This document shows, one piece after another, positions 28,692-39,556 of a stretch of 64,000 nucleotides of DNA. Source of the stretch: Citrobacter amalonaticus (GTDB lineage Bacteria; Pseudomonadota; Gammaproteobacteria; Enterobacterales; Enterobacteriaceae). The notes below the pieces were generated by a model, which was not told the DNA's origin, did not search any database, and was given only the letters and a program-made list of their open reading frames with translations. The position numbers and the translations under genes were made by a program. Position 1 is the first letter of the stretch. Each line of letters starts with the position of its first letter. Location of the stretch: positions 248,001 to 312,000 of the forward strand of contig NZ_JAGTXM010000003.1 in NCBI RefSeq assembly GCF_018252635.1, read 5' to 3'.

Positions 28692-29820
28692 GTTGCCGCC
28701 GCTGAGTCTTTACATTCACATCCCATGGTGCGTGCAGAAATGCCCGTATTGCGACTTCAACTCGCATGCGCTCAAAGGTGAAGTCCCGCACGATGATTAC
28801 GTCCAGCATCTGCTGAGCGATCTCGACGCGGACGTTGCGTATGCGCAGGACCGTGAAGTAAAGACCATTTTTATCGGTGGCGGTACGCCGAGTCTGCTTT
28901 CCGGCCCGGCGATGCAAACGCTGCTCGATGGCGTGCGTGCGCGCCTGAATCTGTCAGCAGATGCAGAAATTACTATGGAAGCGAACCCCGGCACCGTGGA
29001 AGCCGATCGCTTTGTCGATTATCAGCATGCCGGGGTGAACCGTATTTCTATCGGTGTGCAGAGCTTTAGCGAACCCAAACTGAAGCGTCTGGGACGCATT
29101 CACGGCCCGGAAGAAGCCAGACGCGCTGCGAAACTCGCCAGCGGGTTAGGCCTTCGCAGCTTTAATCTCGATTTAATGCACGGCCTGCCGGATCAGTCGC
29201 TGGACGACGCGCTGGATGACCTGCGCCAGGCAATTGCGCTGAATCCGCCACATCTCTCGTGGTATCAGTTGACGATCGAACCGAATACGCTGTTTGGTTC
29301 TCGCCCGCCGGTGTTACCGGACGATGATGCGCTGTGGGACATCTTCGAGCAGGGCCACCAGTTGTTAACCGTCGCAGGTTATCAGCAGTATGAAACCTCA
29401 GCCTATGCCAGACCGGGCTACCAGTGTCAGCACAACCTGAACTACTGGCGCTTTGGCGATTATCTGGGCATTGGCTGCGGCGCGCACGGTAAGGTCACGT
29501 TCCCTGATGGCCGCATTCTGCGCACCACCAAAACGCGCCATCCACGTGGCTATATGCAGGGGCGTTATCTGGAAAGCCAGCGCGATGTGGAGCAGGCCGA
29601 TAAGCCGTTTGAATTCTTTATGAACCGATTCCGTCTGCTGGAAGCGGCACCGCGGGCTGAATTTACGCAGTATACAGGGTTGTCGGAGACGGTGATTCGT
29701 CAGCCGCTTGATTACGCCATCGCCCAGGGGTATCTGACTGAGTGCGAGACGTACTGGCAGATCACCCAGCACGGTAAACTGTTTTTAAATTCGCTGCTTG
29801 AGTTGTTTCTCGCCGAGTAA
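28684..29820 (+). CDS. hemW: Heme chaperone HemW (radical SAM)
   Basis: A 378-residue radical-SAM protein related to oxygen-independent coproporphyrinogen oxidase. The cluster motif is CVQKCPYC (C-x3-C-x2-C) near residue 16, followed by the SAM-binding GGGTPSLL. It lacks the extra cysteine of true HemN enzymes. In E. coli and Lactococcus the family delivers heme to membrane proteins. It overlaps rdgB and ends the operon. Confidence 0.95.
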   Translation: MVKLPPLSLYIHIPWCVQKCPYCDFNSHALKGEVPHDDYVQHLLSDLDADVAYAQDREVKTIFIGGGTPSLLSGPAMQTLLDGVRARLNLSADAEITMEANPGTVEADRFVDYQHAGVNRISIGVQSFSEPKLKRLGRIHGPEEARRAAKLASGLGLRSFNLDLMHGLPDQSLDDALDDLRQAIALNPPHLSWYQLTIEPNTLFGSRPPVLPDDDALWDIFEQGHQLLTVAGYQQYETSAYARPGYQCQHNLNYWRFGDYLGIGCGAHGKVTFPDGRILRTTKTRHPRGYMQGRYLESQRDVEQADKPFEFFMNRFRLLEAAPRAEFTQYTGLSETVIRQPLDYAIAQGYLTECETYWQITQHGKLFLNSLLELFLAE

Positions 29821-29836
29821 GGTCGTCAATGTGTGC

Positions 29837-30121
29837 CGCCATCCGGCAACTGCCTGATGGCGCTGCGCTTATCATGCCTACAGAAAAATGTGTCACCCAT
29901 AGACCGGATAATGTGCGCTCATCAGGCCTACAGAACATGTGTCACTGTAGGCCGGATAAGGCCTTGCGCCGCCATCCGGCGAACTGCCTGATGGCGCTGC
30001 GCTTATCAGGCCTACAGAAAAATGTGTCATCCGTAGACCGGATAATGTGCGCTTATCAGGCCTACAGAACATGTGTCACTGTAGGCCGGATAAGGCCTTG
30101 CGCCGCCATCCGGCGAACTGC
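29837..30121. repeat. Tandem BIME array, period about 134 bases
   Basis: Two near-identical copies and a partial third of a composite unit, beginning at about 29837, 29970 and 30104. Each unit holds four REP-like palindromic halves with CGCCATCCGGC, TTATCAGGCCTACAG, AGACCGGATAATG and TGTAGGCCGGATAAGG. It fills the whole gap of about 310 bases between convergent hemW and ansB; I see no gene there. A few positions differ between copies, the first lacking one base. Confidence 0.93.
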
Positions 30122-30133
30122 TACCGTCAGTCA

Positions 30134-31180
30134 TTAATACTGATTAAACATCGTCTGGATCTGTTGCGGATCTTTGGTCTGAGTCAACGCCAGTTGCAGC
30201 AGTACGCGGGCCTTCTGCGGGTTCAGAGAACCGGAGGCAACGAAACCGTACTTCGCATCATCGATTTCCGCATCCTGAGTGGTTGAACCGGTCGGTACGC
30301 GGGAAGAACGCACCACAACCGTCCCTTTATGCGCCGCGGTTGCCAGCGTATCGAAGACGGTTTTGTACAGGTTGCCGTTACCCACACCGGCGCTCACAAT
30401 CCCATCATAACCCGCATCCACCAGCGCTTTTGCTGGAAGATCTGACGCATTCGCGTAGTTATACACGATCCCCACTTTCGGCAGTTCAGTCAGTTTAGAG
30501 ACGTCGAAAGGCGTGGAGGTCGTGTGCTTACGCGCAGGCGTACGTTGGTAGTCGATTTTGCCGTTATGAATGTAGCCCAGCGGACCGTAATTAACAGATT
30601 TGAAGGTGGCCACATCGGTGGTGTTGGTTTTAGTGACGTCACGTCCATCAAGTACGGTATCGTTCATCACCACCAGCACGCCACGATTGGCCGAGGCTTT
30701 ATCCGCCGCCGTGACCACGGCGTTGTAGAGGTTGAACGGGCCATCCGCACTCATTCCGGTAGACGGACGCATCGCCCCAACCAGCACGACTGGCTTGTTG
30801 CATTTCACGGTCAGATCGAGGAAGTAAGCCGTCTCTTCCATGGTGTCAGTACCGTGCGTAATCACGAAACCGTCGGTGTTGTCACACTCGGTATTGATTT
30901 TCTTCGCCAGGGTTAACCAGACGTCGTCGTTCATATCCTGCGAGCCAATATTGACAACCTGCTCGCCCTTAACGTTAGCGATATCCTTAAGCTGAGGCAC
31001 GGCCCTGACCAGATTCTCTACGCCAACCTTCCCCGCCGTATAGTTGGATTTGGTTGCGGAGTCACCGCCACCGGCAATCGTCCCGCCCGTCGCTAAAATA
31101 GTGACGTTAGGTAAGGCGAGCGCCGCGCCGCTGAAGCCCATAACCAGTGCAGCCAGCGCCGTTTTCCTGAAAAACTCCAT
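30134..31180 (-). CDS. ansB: L-asparaginase II, periplasmic
   Basis: A 348-residue precursor with a 22-residue signal peptide ending SGAALA before mature LPNVTILATGGTIAGG. The mature enzyme hydrolyses asparagine to aspartate and ammonia with high affinity. The two catalytic threonines are in TGGTIAGG (mature Thr12) and THGTDTMEETAYF (mature Thr89). Ribosome-binding GGAG lies ahead of the ATG. E. coli ansB is activated by FNR and CRP; I found no clear FNR box, only a TGTGATTTCAT half site upstream. Confidence 0.97.
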   Translation of the reverse strand: MEFFRKTALAALVMGFSGAALALPNVTILATGGTIAGGGDSATKSNYTAGKVGVENLVRAVPQLKDIANVKGEQVVNIGSQDMNDDVWLTLAKKINTECDNTDGFVITHGTDTMEETAYFLDLTVKCNKPVVLVGAMRPSTGMSADGPFNLYNAVVTAADKASANRGVLVVMNDTVLDGRDVTKTNTTDVATFKSVNYGPLGYIHNGKIDYQRTPARKHTTSTPFDVSKLTELPKVGIVYNYANASDLPAKALVDAGYDGIVSAGVGNGNLYKTVFDTLATAAHKGTVVVRSSRVPTGSTTQDAEIDDAKYGFVASGSLNPQKARVLLQLALTQTKDPQQIQTMFNQY

Positions 31181-31318
31181 GTTATTTCTCCAGTTACGTG
31201 AATTTGCCGCATTATCCCAATGCCAGAGATGAATAATGTGATTTCATCCAATTAACCAGACAAATGTATTTTTCAGATTGTTAAATTTAGAGGTGGATAT
31301 CAAAACGAAGCAGAAAGG

Positions 31319-31358
31319 CAAAACAAAATGGCACAGAGACGATCTGTGCCATTGTTTT
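31319..31358 (-). terminator. Bidirectional terminator after yggN
   Basis: A perfect 11-base stem AATGGCACAGA / TCTGTGCCATT with a 5-base loop (31327-31353). On the minus strand it is followed by TTGTTTTG, so it terminates yggN. The other side also has GTTTT. Confidence 0.88.
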
Positions 31359-31369
31359 ATATGAAAAGT

Positions 31370-32089
31370 TTATTTCAGCGTACTGACCAGTGCTTTGCGG
31401 TTATCTTCCAGCGTCACCACGCGGCTGCACACGTCTTTACCGAACTGCTGGAAATCTTTTTCCTGATTCTTCCATTCGTCCTGAATCGCTGTTTGCAGTC
31501 CGCCAAGGCTACCAAGCACGCCCTGCAGTGGATTACCACCGCCTTTCAGGACGGCTTTCGCCCCCATCTCGTTGATGCTGTCCTGCAAAATACCGCCCAT
31601 CGCCTGGTTCACCAATTGTTGACCATCGGCGCGAACCTGATCGATAGCCTTGTAGTGGAAGGTCAGGCCGTCGGTACGATGCTCGATAATCCGGTTCATC
31701 TGCGCTTTCAACTGGGCATCCAGTTTCGTCAGACGCCCCCGCATGTTACTGCTCTCGCCGACTTCTTTAGCGATAATTTTATCCAGCGCCACGCGCCCTT
31801 TTTCGACACGACTTCTGGCACCTTCATCAATCCATGGCAGCGCGCTGCGCAGTTCGGCCTGGTAATCTTTTGCCTGCTCGCGCTGTGCAGCGGTCAGCGC
31901 GTATTGCTTACCGTTAAACATCACATTGCCGTCAGGCGTGATCACCAGGTTGCCGTTTTCACCCTTCACCTGCACCGTCTGCGGGCTCAGAATCACATCG
32001 TCACGCGGCGTGACGCTGCACTGGTAGTCTGCATGAGCGGCCATCGCGGTGACAGAAAGGGCTGCCGCCAGCAGCATTTTGTGCATCAT
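31370..32089 (-). CDS. yggN: YggN, periplasmic DUF2884 protein
   Basis: A 239-residue protein with a signal peptide of about 20 residues ending AMAAHA before DYQCSV. It is rich in charged residues through the middle (predicted helical) and has Cys in YQCSV and VCSRVV, a likely disulfide. It matches E. coli YggN along its length. Function is unknown. It lies downstream of trmB-yggL on the same strand. Confidence 0.92.
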   Translation of the reverse strand: MMHKMLLAAALSVTAMAAHADYQCSVTPRDDVILSPQTVQVKGENGNLVITPDGNVMFNGKQYALTAAQREQAKDYQAELRSALPWIDEGARSRVEKGRVALDKIIAKEVGESSNMRGRLTKLDAQLKAQMNRIIEHRTDGLTFHYKAIDQVRADGQQLVNQAMGGILQDSINEMGAKAVLKGGGNPLQGVLGSLGGLQTAIQDEWKNQEKDFQQFGKDVCSRVVTLEDNRKALVSTLK

Positions 32090-32141
32090 AACTTTCCCTC
32101 AAGACAAATCGGGCCAGCAAATGCTGGCCCCGTATGCGTTG

Positions 32142-32468
32142 TTAGTCCCACCAAACGTCGAAAAGTTCGCTGGTACGCACTTCTTCTAGTTTGCGCTCTT
32201 CCAGCCACTTACGCACAATCGCCTGATGTTCTTCAGTGCATTTGCCGATTTCCTGCATGCAGATCAGACCTTCCCAGGCCAGATAACCGCTGCCGTCAAA
32301 GGCCAGTTTGTTCGGTTCAATGACATCGTTGATAAAGTCATCAACGATTTTATCAACCTGCTCTTCAGATGTACCTTCCGGGAAACGCCATGCCACCGAA
32401 AATCCTAATTCCTGGAATTCGTCGATGTGCATTTTTTTACGCAGACGACGGCTACGGTTCTTTGCCAT
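32142..32468 (-). CDS. yggL: YggL, 50S ribosome-associated DUF469 protein
   Basis: A 108-residue protein starting [18 protein letters not shown], a basic N-terminus followed by an acidic body with GTSEEQVDKIVDDFI. E. coli YggL binds the large ribosomal subunit. The start at 32468 is in the ATG overlapping the trmB stop codon, so translation is coupled to trmB. The frame extends 10 codons upstream but homology does not. Confidence 0.93.
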   Translation of the reverse strand: MAKNRSRRLRKKMHIDEFQELGFSVAWRFPEGTSEEQVDKIVDDFINDVIEPNKLAFDGSGYLAWEGLICMQEIGKCTEEHQAIVRKWLEERKLEEVRTSELFDVWWD

Positions 32469-33187
32469 TATTTCACCCTCTCGAACATTAAGTCCCATAC
32501 GCCGTGACCAAGACGATGGCCACGTTGTTCAAATTTGGTTACCGGGCGCGATGGTGGGCGCGGTACGTAATCATTGCTCTCCGACAGGTTTTTATATCCG
32601 TCAATGGAGGACATCACGTCAAGCATGTGCTCGGCATAAGCTTCCCAGTCGGTCGCCATGTGGAACACGCCGCCCAGCTTCAGTTTGCTTTTGACCAGCT
32701 CGGCAAACGGTACCTGAACGATACGGCGTTTATTATGACGTGCTTTGTGCCACGGGTCAGGGAAAAAGAGCTGAACCATGGTTAAAGAATTGTCAGGAAT
32801 CATTTTATGCAGCACTTCGACCGCGTCATGGCACATCACCCGCAGGTTCTCAACGCCCTCTTCATGGGCCGACGCCAGACAGGCGCCCACGCCCGGCGAG
32901 TGAACCTCAATACCGAGGAAATTTTGCTCCGGGCGCGCTTTCGCCATCGCCACCAGCGAGGCTCCCATGCCAAAGCCAATCTCAAGCGTGACCGGCGCTT
33001 CACGGGCAAACAACGTCGCGAAATCCATCGGCTCTTCGCTGAATTCAACGCCCATCACCGGCCAGTAGTTTTCCAGCGCGTGCTCCTGCCCTTTGGTCAG
33101 TCGCCCCTGGCGACGAACAAAACTACGAATCCGGCGCAGTGGACGGCCGTTTTCATCAAATTCCGGTGAGATGACGTCGTTTTTCAT
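32468..33187 (-). CDS. trmB: tRNA (guanine-N7)-methyltransferase
   Basis: A 239-residue SAM-dependent enzyme that makes m7G46 in tRNA. The SAM pocket is [12 protein letters not shown], and the family signature is [17 protein letters not shown]. The C-terminal [17 protein letters not shown] contains the conserved TxFE-x-R-G box. It is divergent from mutY and coupled to yggL. Confidence 0.97.
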   Translation of the reverse strand: MKNDVISPEFDENGRPLRRIRSFVRRQGRLTKGQEHALENYWPVMGVEFSEEPMDFATLFAREAPVTLEIGFGMGASLVAMAKARPEQNFLGIEVHSPGVGACLASAHEEGVENLRVMCHDAVEVLHKMIPDNSLTMVQLFFPDPWHKARHNKRRIVQVPFAELVKSKLKLGGVFHMATDWEAYAEHMLDVMSSIDGYKNLSESNDYVPRPPSRPVTKFEQRGHRLGHGVWDLMFERVK

Positions 33188-33349
33188 AAAAGTTAAGTCT
33201 GCTTGTGATTAAGGTCTGAAAACGGGCATTATCCAAAGTTAGTTGCCGGATGCAAGTAAAGGAAGCGCTCACGCTGCGGAAAGTTCCGGTTTACACCCTG
33301 TTGCCTCTGTGCTGCAATCTTGCCCCCAACAATAATGAATTCGGTGACC

Positions 33350-34402
33350 ATGCAAGCGTCTCAATTTTCAGCCCAGGTTCTGGACTGGTACGATAAATAC
33401 GGGCGAAAAACCCTGCCCTGGCAAATTGATAAGACGCCTTACAAAGTATGGCTCTCAGAAGTGATGCTGCAACAGACCCAGGTGACGACGGTCATTCCTT
33501 ACTTTGAACGGTTTATGGCCCATTTCCCGACGGTAACCGATCTCGCCAACGCGCCTCTGGACGAAGTGCTCCACCTGTGGACGGGGCTCGGCTACTACGC
33601 CCGGGCGCGCAATCTGCACAAGGCGGCGCAACAGGTCGCTACACTACATAAAGGTGTTTTCCCGGAAACCTTTGAAGAGGTGGCGGCGCTTCCCGGCGTC
33701 GGACGCTCAACCGCCGGCGCCGTGCTGTCACTCTCGCTGGGTAAACCTTTTCCTATTCTTGACGGCAACGTTAAACGCGTGCTGGCGCGCTGCTATGCTG
33801 TTAGCGGCTGGCCGGGTAAAAAAGAGGTCGAGAAAACGCTCTGGGATCTGAGCGAACAGGTTACGCCAGTCAAGGGCGTGGAGCGTTTTAACCAGGCGAT
33901 GATGGACTTAGGCGCGATGGTGTGCACGCGCTCAAAGCCGAAATGTTCACTGTGCCCGTTGCAGAACGGCTGTATCGCTTTTGCGAACGACAGCTGGTCG
34001 CTCTATCCCGGTAAGAAGCCAAAGCAGACGCTGCCAGAGCGGACAGGTTATTTTCTGCTGCTGCAACATCAGGACGACGTCTTACTGGCTCAGCGCCCGC
34101 CAAGCGGATTGTGGGGCGGCTTATTCTGTTTTCCGCAGTTTGCCAGTGAAGAGGAATTACGGGAATGGCTGGCGCAACGGCATGTGAACGCTGATAATTT
34201 GACCCAACTTAACGCGTTTCGCCATACGTTCAGCCATTTCCATCTGGATATTGTGCCTATGTGGCTTACTGTGTCTTCATGCGGTTCATGCATGGATGAA
34301 GGCAACGCGCTCTGGTATAACTTAGCGCAACCGCCATCTGTTGGCCTGGCGGCTCCGGTGGAGCGTTTATTACAGCAGTTACGTTCCGGTGCCCCTGTTT
34401 AA
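33350..34402 (+). CDS. mutY: Adenine DNA glycosylase
   Basis: A 350-residue base-excision repair enzyme that removes adenine opposite 8-oxoguanine. Catalytic Glu37 is in [12 protein letters not shown]. The HhH-GPD element [14 protein letters not shown] leads to [14 protein letters not shown] with catalytic Asp138. The [4Fe-4S] cysteines follow the C-x6-C-x2-C-x5-C pattern in [19 protein letters not shown]-terminal NUDIX-like domain recognises 8-oxoG. The start at 33350 (MQASQFS) is used in preference to the frame's earlier ATGs. Confidence 0.97.
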   Translation: MQASQFSAQVLDWYDKYGRKTLPWQIDKTPYKVWLSEVMLQQTQVTTVIPYFERFMAHFPTVTDLANAPLDEVLHLWTGLGYYARARNLHKAAQQVATLHKGVFPETFEEVAALPGVGRSTAGAVLSLSLGKPFPILDGNVKRVLARCYAVSGWPGKKEVEKTLWDLSEQVTPVKGVERFNQAMMDLGAMVCTRSKPKCSLCPLQNGCIAFANDSWSLYPGKKPKQTLPERTGYFLLLQHQDDVLLAQRPPSGLWGGLFCFPQFASEEELREWLAQRHVNADNLTQLNAFRHTFSHFHLDIVPMWLTVSSCGSCMDEGNALWYNLAQPPSVGLAAPVERLLQQLRSGAPV

Positions 34403-34426
34403 CGCACCGGACGATAAAGAGGATGA

Positions 34427-34705
<279 letters not shown>

Positions 34706-34708
34706 GCG

Positions 34709-34742
34709 CGTTGCCGGATGGCTCAACGCTATCCGGCGACAA
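34709..34742. repeat. Single REP-like hairpin between yggX and mltC
   Basis: GTTGCCGGAT and ATCCGGCGAC form the arms around a short imperfect middle. It lies in the 73-base gap between two same-strand genes and may dampen read-through. Confidence 0.75.
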
Positions 34743-34778
34743 CGCACAACGACAAACACAACACGCACTCCCGGAATG

Positions 34779-35861
34779 ATGAAAAAATTTCTCGCGCTTG
34801 CTGTTATTGCGCCGTTACTTATCTCCTGTTCCAGCTCGACCAAAAAAGGCGATTCTTATAACGAAGCCTGGATCAAGGATACCAACGGTTTTGACATTCT
34901 GATGGGGCAGTTTGCCCACAACATTGAAAATCTGTGGGGCTATCAGGAAGTGCTGATCGCCGGTCCGAAGGACTATGTGAAGTATACCGATCAGTACCAG
35001 ACCCGCAGCCATATTAACTTTGACGACGGGACCATTACCGTTGAAACCATCGCCGGGACGGAGCCTGCGGCACATTTGCGTCGCGCCATCATTAAAACGC
35101 TACTGATGGGGGACGATCCCACCTCTGTCGACCTCTACTCTGACGTCGATGATATTCAGATCTCCAGAGAACCGTTCCTGTACGGCCAGGTGCTTGATCA
35201 CACAGGACAACCGATTCGCTGGGAAGGCCGGGCGACGAATTTCGCTGATTACCTGCTGCAAACGCGGATGAAAAGCCGCAGCAACGGGATCCGTATGATT
35301 TTCAGCGTGACAATTAATCTGGTGCCGAACCACCTGGATAAACGTGCGCATAAATACCTCGGCATGGTGCGCAAGGCGTCCCACAAATATGGCATTGATG
35401 AATCGCTGATTCTGGCCATTATGCAAACGGAATCGTCCTTCAACCCGTACGCCGTGAGTCGTTCCGATGCGCTGGGTCTGATGCAGGTGGTTCAGCATAC
35501 TGCCGGGAAAGATGTTTATCGCTCACAAGGCCGTTCCGGTACGCCGAGTCGCAGTGAACTGTTCGATCCGGCCAGCAACATTGATACCGGCACCGCATAT
35601 CTGGCGATGCTCAATAATGTCTATCTGGCCGGAATCTCCAACCCGACTTCGCGGCGCTATGCGGTAATTACCGCCTACAACGGCGGGGCGGGCAGCGTAC
35701 TGCGCGTCTTCTCCAGTGATAAAGTGCAGGCGGCGAATATCATCAATAGCATGACCCCTGGGGATGTATACCAGACGTTAACCACGCGTCATCCTTCTTC
35801 TGAGTCCCGTCGCTACCTGTATAAAGTCAATTCCGCGCAAAAAACCTATCGGCGGAACTGA
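34779..35861 (+). CDS. mltC: Membrane-bound lytic murein transglycosylase C
   Basis: A 360-residue lipoprotein. The signal [17 protein letters not shown] gives lipidation at Cys17. The C-terminal SLT domain holds the catalytic Glu in [17 protein letters not shown], then ALGLMQV and AYNGGAGSV. It cleaves peptidoglycan glycosidic bonds with formation of 1,6-anhydro ends. Two adjacent ATGs (34776, 34779) are possible; I use the second, as in E. coli. It has one residue more than E. coli MltC, in the serine stretch after the lipobox. Confidence 0.96.
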   Translation: MKKFLALAVIAPLLISCSSSTKKGDSYNEAWIKDTNGFDILMGQFAHNIENLWGYQEVLIAGPKDYVKYTDQYQTRSHINFDDGTITVETIAGTEPAAHLRRAIIKTLLMGDDPTSVDLYSDVDDIQISREPFLYGQVLDHTGQPIRWEGRATNFADYLLQTRMKSRSNGIRMIFSVTINLVPNHLDKRAHKYLGMVRKASHKYGIDESLILAIMQTESSFNPYAVSRSDALGLMQVVQHTAGKDVYRSQGRSGTPSRSELFDPASNIDTGTAYLAMLNNVYLAGISNPTSRRYAVITAYNGGAGSVLRVFSSDKVQAANIINSMTPGDVYQTLTTRHPSSESRRYLYKVNSAQKTYRRN

Positions 35862-35904
35862 TCCTGCTCTTCCCCGCTCCCGGTAAAACGGCGAGCGGGC
35901 GTTG

Positions 35905-35975
35905 AAAAATCGTGATAACCATCACCCTTTCGCATTGCAAAAAGGTATTGTTTTGCAATTATTTGTCACAGGTAA
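35905..35975. promoter_or_regulatory. nupG control region: CRP site and CytR-like octamers
   Basis: CGTGATAACCATCACC (35911-35926) has both CRP half sites at the right spacing. Just downstream are GCATTGCAA and TTTTGCAATT, resembling CytR octamers in opposite orientation. In E. coli nupG is repressed by CytR together with CRP; that the same sites work here is inference from sequence and position. Confidence 0.6.
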
Positions 35976-36074
35976 CAAAAAATCCCCCATCGTCGTTGAT
36001 AGAATCACATCATACAGTCACGGCATTTGTGCCAATCGAAACATCCATTCGCCTTCCTGTGTGAGGAAATTAAC

Positions 36075-37331
36075 ATGAATCTTAAGCTGCAGCTGAAAAT
36101 ACTCTCCTTTCTGCAGTTCTGCCTGTGGGGAAGTTGGCTGACCACCCTCGGCTCCTATATGTTTGTCACTCTCAAATTTGATGGTGCTTCTATTGGTGCT
36201 GTTTACAGCTCGCTGGGGATCGCGGCGGTTCTGATGCCGACCCTTCTGGGGATCGTGGCGGACAAATGGCTCAGTGCAAAGTGGGTCTACGCCATCTGTC
36301 ACGTGGTGGGTGCGGTGACGCTGTTCATCGCCGCTGAGGTCACAACGCCGGGAGCGATGTTCTTTGTGATCCTGCTTAACTCGCTGGCCTATATGCCAAC
36401 GCTTGGGCTGATCAACACTATCTCCTATTACCGCTTGCAGAACGCAGGCATGGACATTGTCACCGACTTCCCGCCGATTCGTATCTGGGGCACCATCGGT
36501 TTCATCGCCGCCATGTGGGCCGTCAGTTTCTCCGGTTTCGAACTGAGCCATATGCAACTGTATATTGGTGCCGCGCTCTCTGTGATACTGGTGCTGTTTA
36601 CGTTGACCCTGCCGCACATTCCGGTGGCGAATCAGCAGAAGAATCAAAGCTGGACTTCTATGCTGGGTCTGGATGCCTTCGCGCTGTTTAAAAACAAGCG
36701 CATGGCGATCTTCTTCATCTTCTCGATGATGCTCGGCGCAGAACTGCAAATTACCAACATGTTCGGGAACACCTTCCTGCACAGCTTCGACAACAATCCG
36801 CTGTTCTCCGGAAGCTTTATCGTTGAGCATGCGTCGGTGATGATGTCGATCTCGCAGATCTCTGAAACCCTGTTCATCCTGACCATTCCGTTCTTCCTGA
36901 GCCGTTACGGGATCAAGAACGTGATGCTGATCAGTATCGTGGCGTGGATGTTACGCTTCGGCCTGTTCGCCTACGGCGACCCGAGCCCGTTCGGTACCGT
37001 ACTGTTGGTTCTGTCGATGATTGTTTACGGTTGCGCCTTCGACTTCTTCAACATCTCCGGTTCGGTGTTCGTTGAGAAAGAAGTTCGCCCGGAAATCCGC
37101 GCCAGCGCGCAGGGCATGTTCCTGATGATGACCAACGGCTTCGGCTGTATCCTCGGCGGTGTGGTAAGCGGGAAAGTGGTGGAACACTATACTCTGAACG
37201 GCATTACCGACTGGCAGACCGTGTGGCTGATTTTTGCCGGCTACTCACTGGTATTGGCCTTTGCCTTCGTGGCGCTGTTTAAGTACAAGCACGTTCGCGT
37301 TCCTGCCGGCACGCAGACCGTCGCACATTAA
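36075..37331 (+). CDS. nupG: Nucleoside:H+ symporter
   Basis: A 418-residue, 12-helix inner-membrane transporter of the nucleoside:H+ symporter family (MFS). It takes up purine and pyrimidine nucleosides. FLQFCLWGSWLTTLGSYM is helix 1 of the family, and FPPIRIWGTIGFIAAMW and GCAFDFFNISGSVFVEKE are conserved. The frame is open for 16 codons upstream; ATG 36075 is preceded by GAGGAA and gives the E. coli start. Confidence 0.97.
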   Translation: MNLKLQLKILSFLQFCLWGSWLTTLGSYMFVTLKFDGASIGAVYSSLGIAAVLMPTLLGIVADKWLSAKWVYAICHVVGAVTLFIAAEVTTPGAMFFVILLNSLAYMPTLGLINTISYYRLQNAGMDIVTDFPPIRIWGTIGFIAAMWAVSFSGFELSHMQLYIGAALSVILVLFTLTLPHIPVANQQKNQSWTSMLGLDAFALFKNKRMAIFFIFSMMLGAELQITNMFGNTFLHSFDNNPLFSGSFIVEHASVMMSISQISETLFILTIPFFLSRYGIKNVMLISIVAWMLRFGLFAYGDPSPFGTVLLVLSMIVYGCAFDFFNISGSVFVEKEVRPEIRASAQGMFLMMTNGFGCILGGVVSGKVVEHYTLNGITDWQTVWLIFAGYSLVLAFAFVALFKYKHVRVPAGTQTVAH

Positions 37332-37338
37332 TCTCTCT

Positions 37339-37408
37339 GCCGGATGGCGCTTGCGCTTATCCGGCCTACACCAAACACCATGCCGGATAAGCGCAAGCGC
37401 CATCCGGC
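37339..37408. repeat. Long perfect inverted REP pair between nupG and speC
   Basis: The 27-base sequence starting GCCGGATGGCGCTTGCGC (37339-37365) is repeated as its exact reverse complement at 37382-37408, separated by 16 bases. It lies between two convergent genes and is likely a shared terminator. Confidence 0.93.
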
Positions 37409-37420
37409 ATTTTCCTTTGA

Positions 37421-39556
37421 TTACTTCAAAACATACCCGTACAAGCGTTTAATTCCGTCGGCGTCGGTTTCACTGTAAACGCCCTGTAACTCCGGTGAGA
37501 ACCCCGGCAGCATATTCACCCCCTCTTCCAGCGCCAGGAAATAACGCTGTACCGCACCGCCCCAGACTTCGCCCGGCACGACGCACAGCACGCCAGGAGG
37601 ATACGGCAGCGCGCCTTCCGCCGCGATACGGCCTTCAGCATCACGAATGCGCACCAGTTCAACATCACCACGAATAAAGGCGCTGTGGGCGTCCTGTGGG
37701 TTCAGCGCCACCGTCGGGAAACTCTCCTGGCGGAACATCGATTTTTGCAGATCCTTCACGTCGAAACTGACATACAGATCGTGCATCTCCTGACACAGTT
37801 CGCGCAGGGTGTAGTCGCGATAGCGCACCGGATATTTATTGAAGATAGTCGGAAGCACCTGCGCAAGCGGCGTGTCGTCTTCAATATGCTGTTCGAACTG
37901 CGCCAGCATCGCCGTCAGATGTGCCATCTTTTCTGAACTCTCAGCGGGCGTCAGCAGGAACAGAATCGAGTTGAGATCGCACTTCTCCGGCACAATGCCG
38001 TTTTCGCGCAAATAGTGGGCCAGAATAGTGGCCGGGATACCAAAATCAGTATAACGACCGGTCTGCGCATCAATACCCGGCGTGGTGAGCAGTAGCTTGC
38101 ACGGATCGACAAAATACTGGTCGTCGTCATACCCTTCAAAGCCGTGCCATTTCGCGCCCGGCGCAAAGCTGAAGAAACGTCGTTCGCGGGCAATCACCTC
38201 GGTGGGATACGACTGCCACGCCTTACCATCCACAACCGGCGGAATAAACGGCGCAAGCAGCTTACAATGGGTCAGGATAGCCTTACGCGCCTCAATCCCC
38301 AGCGTTACGCACTCTGCCCACAGACGTCGACCGCTCTCCCCTTCGTGGATTTTGGCATTGACGTCCAGCGCGGCAAACAGGGGGTAGAACGGACTGGTTG
38401 AAGCGTGCAGCATGAACGCATTGTTCAGCCGCTTATGCGGACAGAAACGCGCCTGGCCGCGAATATGATTATCTTTCTTGTGGATCTGCGAGGTCTGTGA
38501 GAATCCGGCCTGCTGTTTATGCACCGACTGGGTGACGAAAATTCCCGGATCGTTTTCATTCAGCTCCAGCAGCAGCGGCGAGCCGTCGGCCATCATCGGG
38601 ATAAACTGCTCATAGCCGACCCAGGCTGAGTCAAAAAGAATGTAGTCACAAAGATGACCGATTTTGTCGATCACCTGACGGGCGTTGTAGATCGTGCCGT
38701 CGTAGGTTCCCAACTGGATGATTGCCAGCCTGAAGGGACGCGGCAATTCTGCCTTTTCGACTGCTACGTCGCGGATCTGTTCGCGCAGGTACGCTTCATC
38801 AAAACAGTGTTCATCGATCCCACCGATAAAACCAAACGGGTTACGGGCAGCCTCCAGATACACCGGGGTGGCGCCTGCCTGAATCAGCGCACCATGGTGA
38901 TTCGACTTGTGGTTGTTGCGATCGAACAGCACCAGATCGCCACGCGTTAGCAGCGCATTGGTGACCACTTTATTCGCCGCCGACGTGCCGTTCAGAACGA
39001 AATAGGTTTTATCGGCGTGGAAGACTTTGGCGGCAAACTTCTGCGCATGTTTTGCCGACCCCTCGTGAATCAGCAAATCCCCCAATTTCACGTCGGCATT
39101 GCACATGTCGGCACGAAAAATATTTTCGCCAAAGAAATCATAGAAATGACGTCCAGCCGGATGCTTTTTAAAGAACGCGCCGTGCTGATGCCCCGGACAG
39201 GCAAACGTGCTGTTTTTCATTTCCACATACTGCGTCAGCGTATCGTAAAACGGCGGCAGAAGATCTTCCTCATACAGACAGGCGGCGGATTCCAGCTCGA
39301 GCCACTCCTGCGCATTGCCACGGATCACCGCCGTCGCGCCTGCGGGCAGATCCATGTTCTCTTCAGTGAGAATAAAGACCGGCAGGTGAAAGCCCGTGCG
39401 TTTGAGAAGCGCAAGAATACCGCTACGGCTATCGGCAACGGTCATGACGACGGCAGCAACATCGGTAAAGTCTGTACTGTCCAGCGCCACAACGCCGCGA
39501 TGAGTAGATAAACGAGAGACCAGTTCACTACTGGCGGCAATGTTCATTGATTTCAT
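37421..39556 (-). CDS. speC: Constitutive ornithine decarboxylase
   Basis: A 711-residue PLP enzyme of the prokaryotic (fold I) ornithine/lysine/arginine decarboxylase family that makes putrescine from ornithine. The PLP lysine is in VTQSVHKQQAGFSQTSQ (about residue 355). The N-terminal wing domain and the C-terminal domain ending RLYGYVLK are intact. A frame extension of 14 codons exists upstream; 39556 is chosen by homology. It provides a route to putrescine parallel to speA-speB in this window. Confidence 0.97.
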   Translation of the reverse strand: MKSMNIAASSELVSRLSTHRGVVALDSTDFTDVAAVVMTVADSRSGILALLKRTGFHLPVFILTEENMDLPAGATAVIRGNAQEWLELESAACLYEEDLLPPFYDTLTQYVEMKNSTFACPGHQHGAFFKKHPAGRHFYDFFGENIFRADMCNADVKLGDLLIHEGSAKHAQKFAAKVFHADKTYFVLNGTSAANKVVTNALLTRGDLVLFDRNNHKSNHHGALIQAGATPVYLEAARNPFGFIGGIDEHCFDEAYLREQIRDVAVEKAELPRPFRLAIIQLGTYDGTIYNARQVIDKIGHLCDYILFDSAWVGYEQFIPMMADGSPLLLELNENDPGIFVTQSVHKQQAGFSQTSQIHKKDNHIRGQARFCPHKRLNNAFMLHASTSPFYPLFAALDVNAKIHEGESGRRLWAECVTLGIEARKAILTHCKLLAPFIPPVVDGKAWQSYPTEVIARERRFFSFAPGAKWHGFEGYDDDQYFVDPCKLLLTTPGIDAQTGRYTDFGIPATILAHYLRENGIVPEKCDLNSILFLLTPAESSEKMAHLTAMLAQFEQHIEDDTPLAQVLPTIFNKYPVRYRDYTLRELCQEMHDLYVSFDVKDLQKSMFRQESFPTVALNPQDAHSAFIRGDVELVRIRDAEGRIAAEGALPYPPGVLCVVPGEVWGGAVQRYFLALEEGVNMLPGFSPELQGVYSETDADGIKRLYGYVLK

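Noticed and set aside
29829-30286. Open frames with repeated LSGLQNMCHCRPDKALRRH-type translations
   Set aside because: These are translations of the tandem BIME repeat, not proteins.
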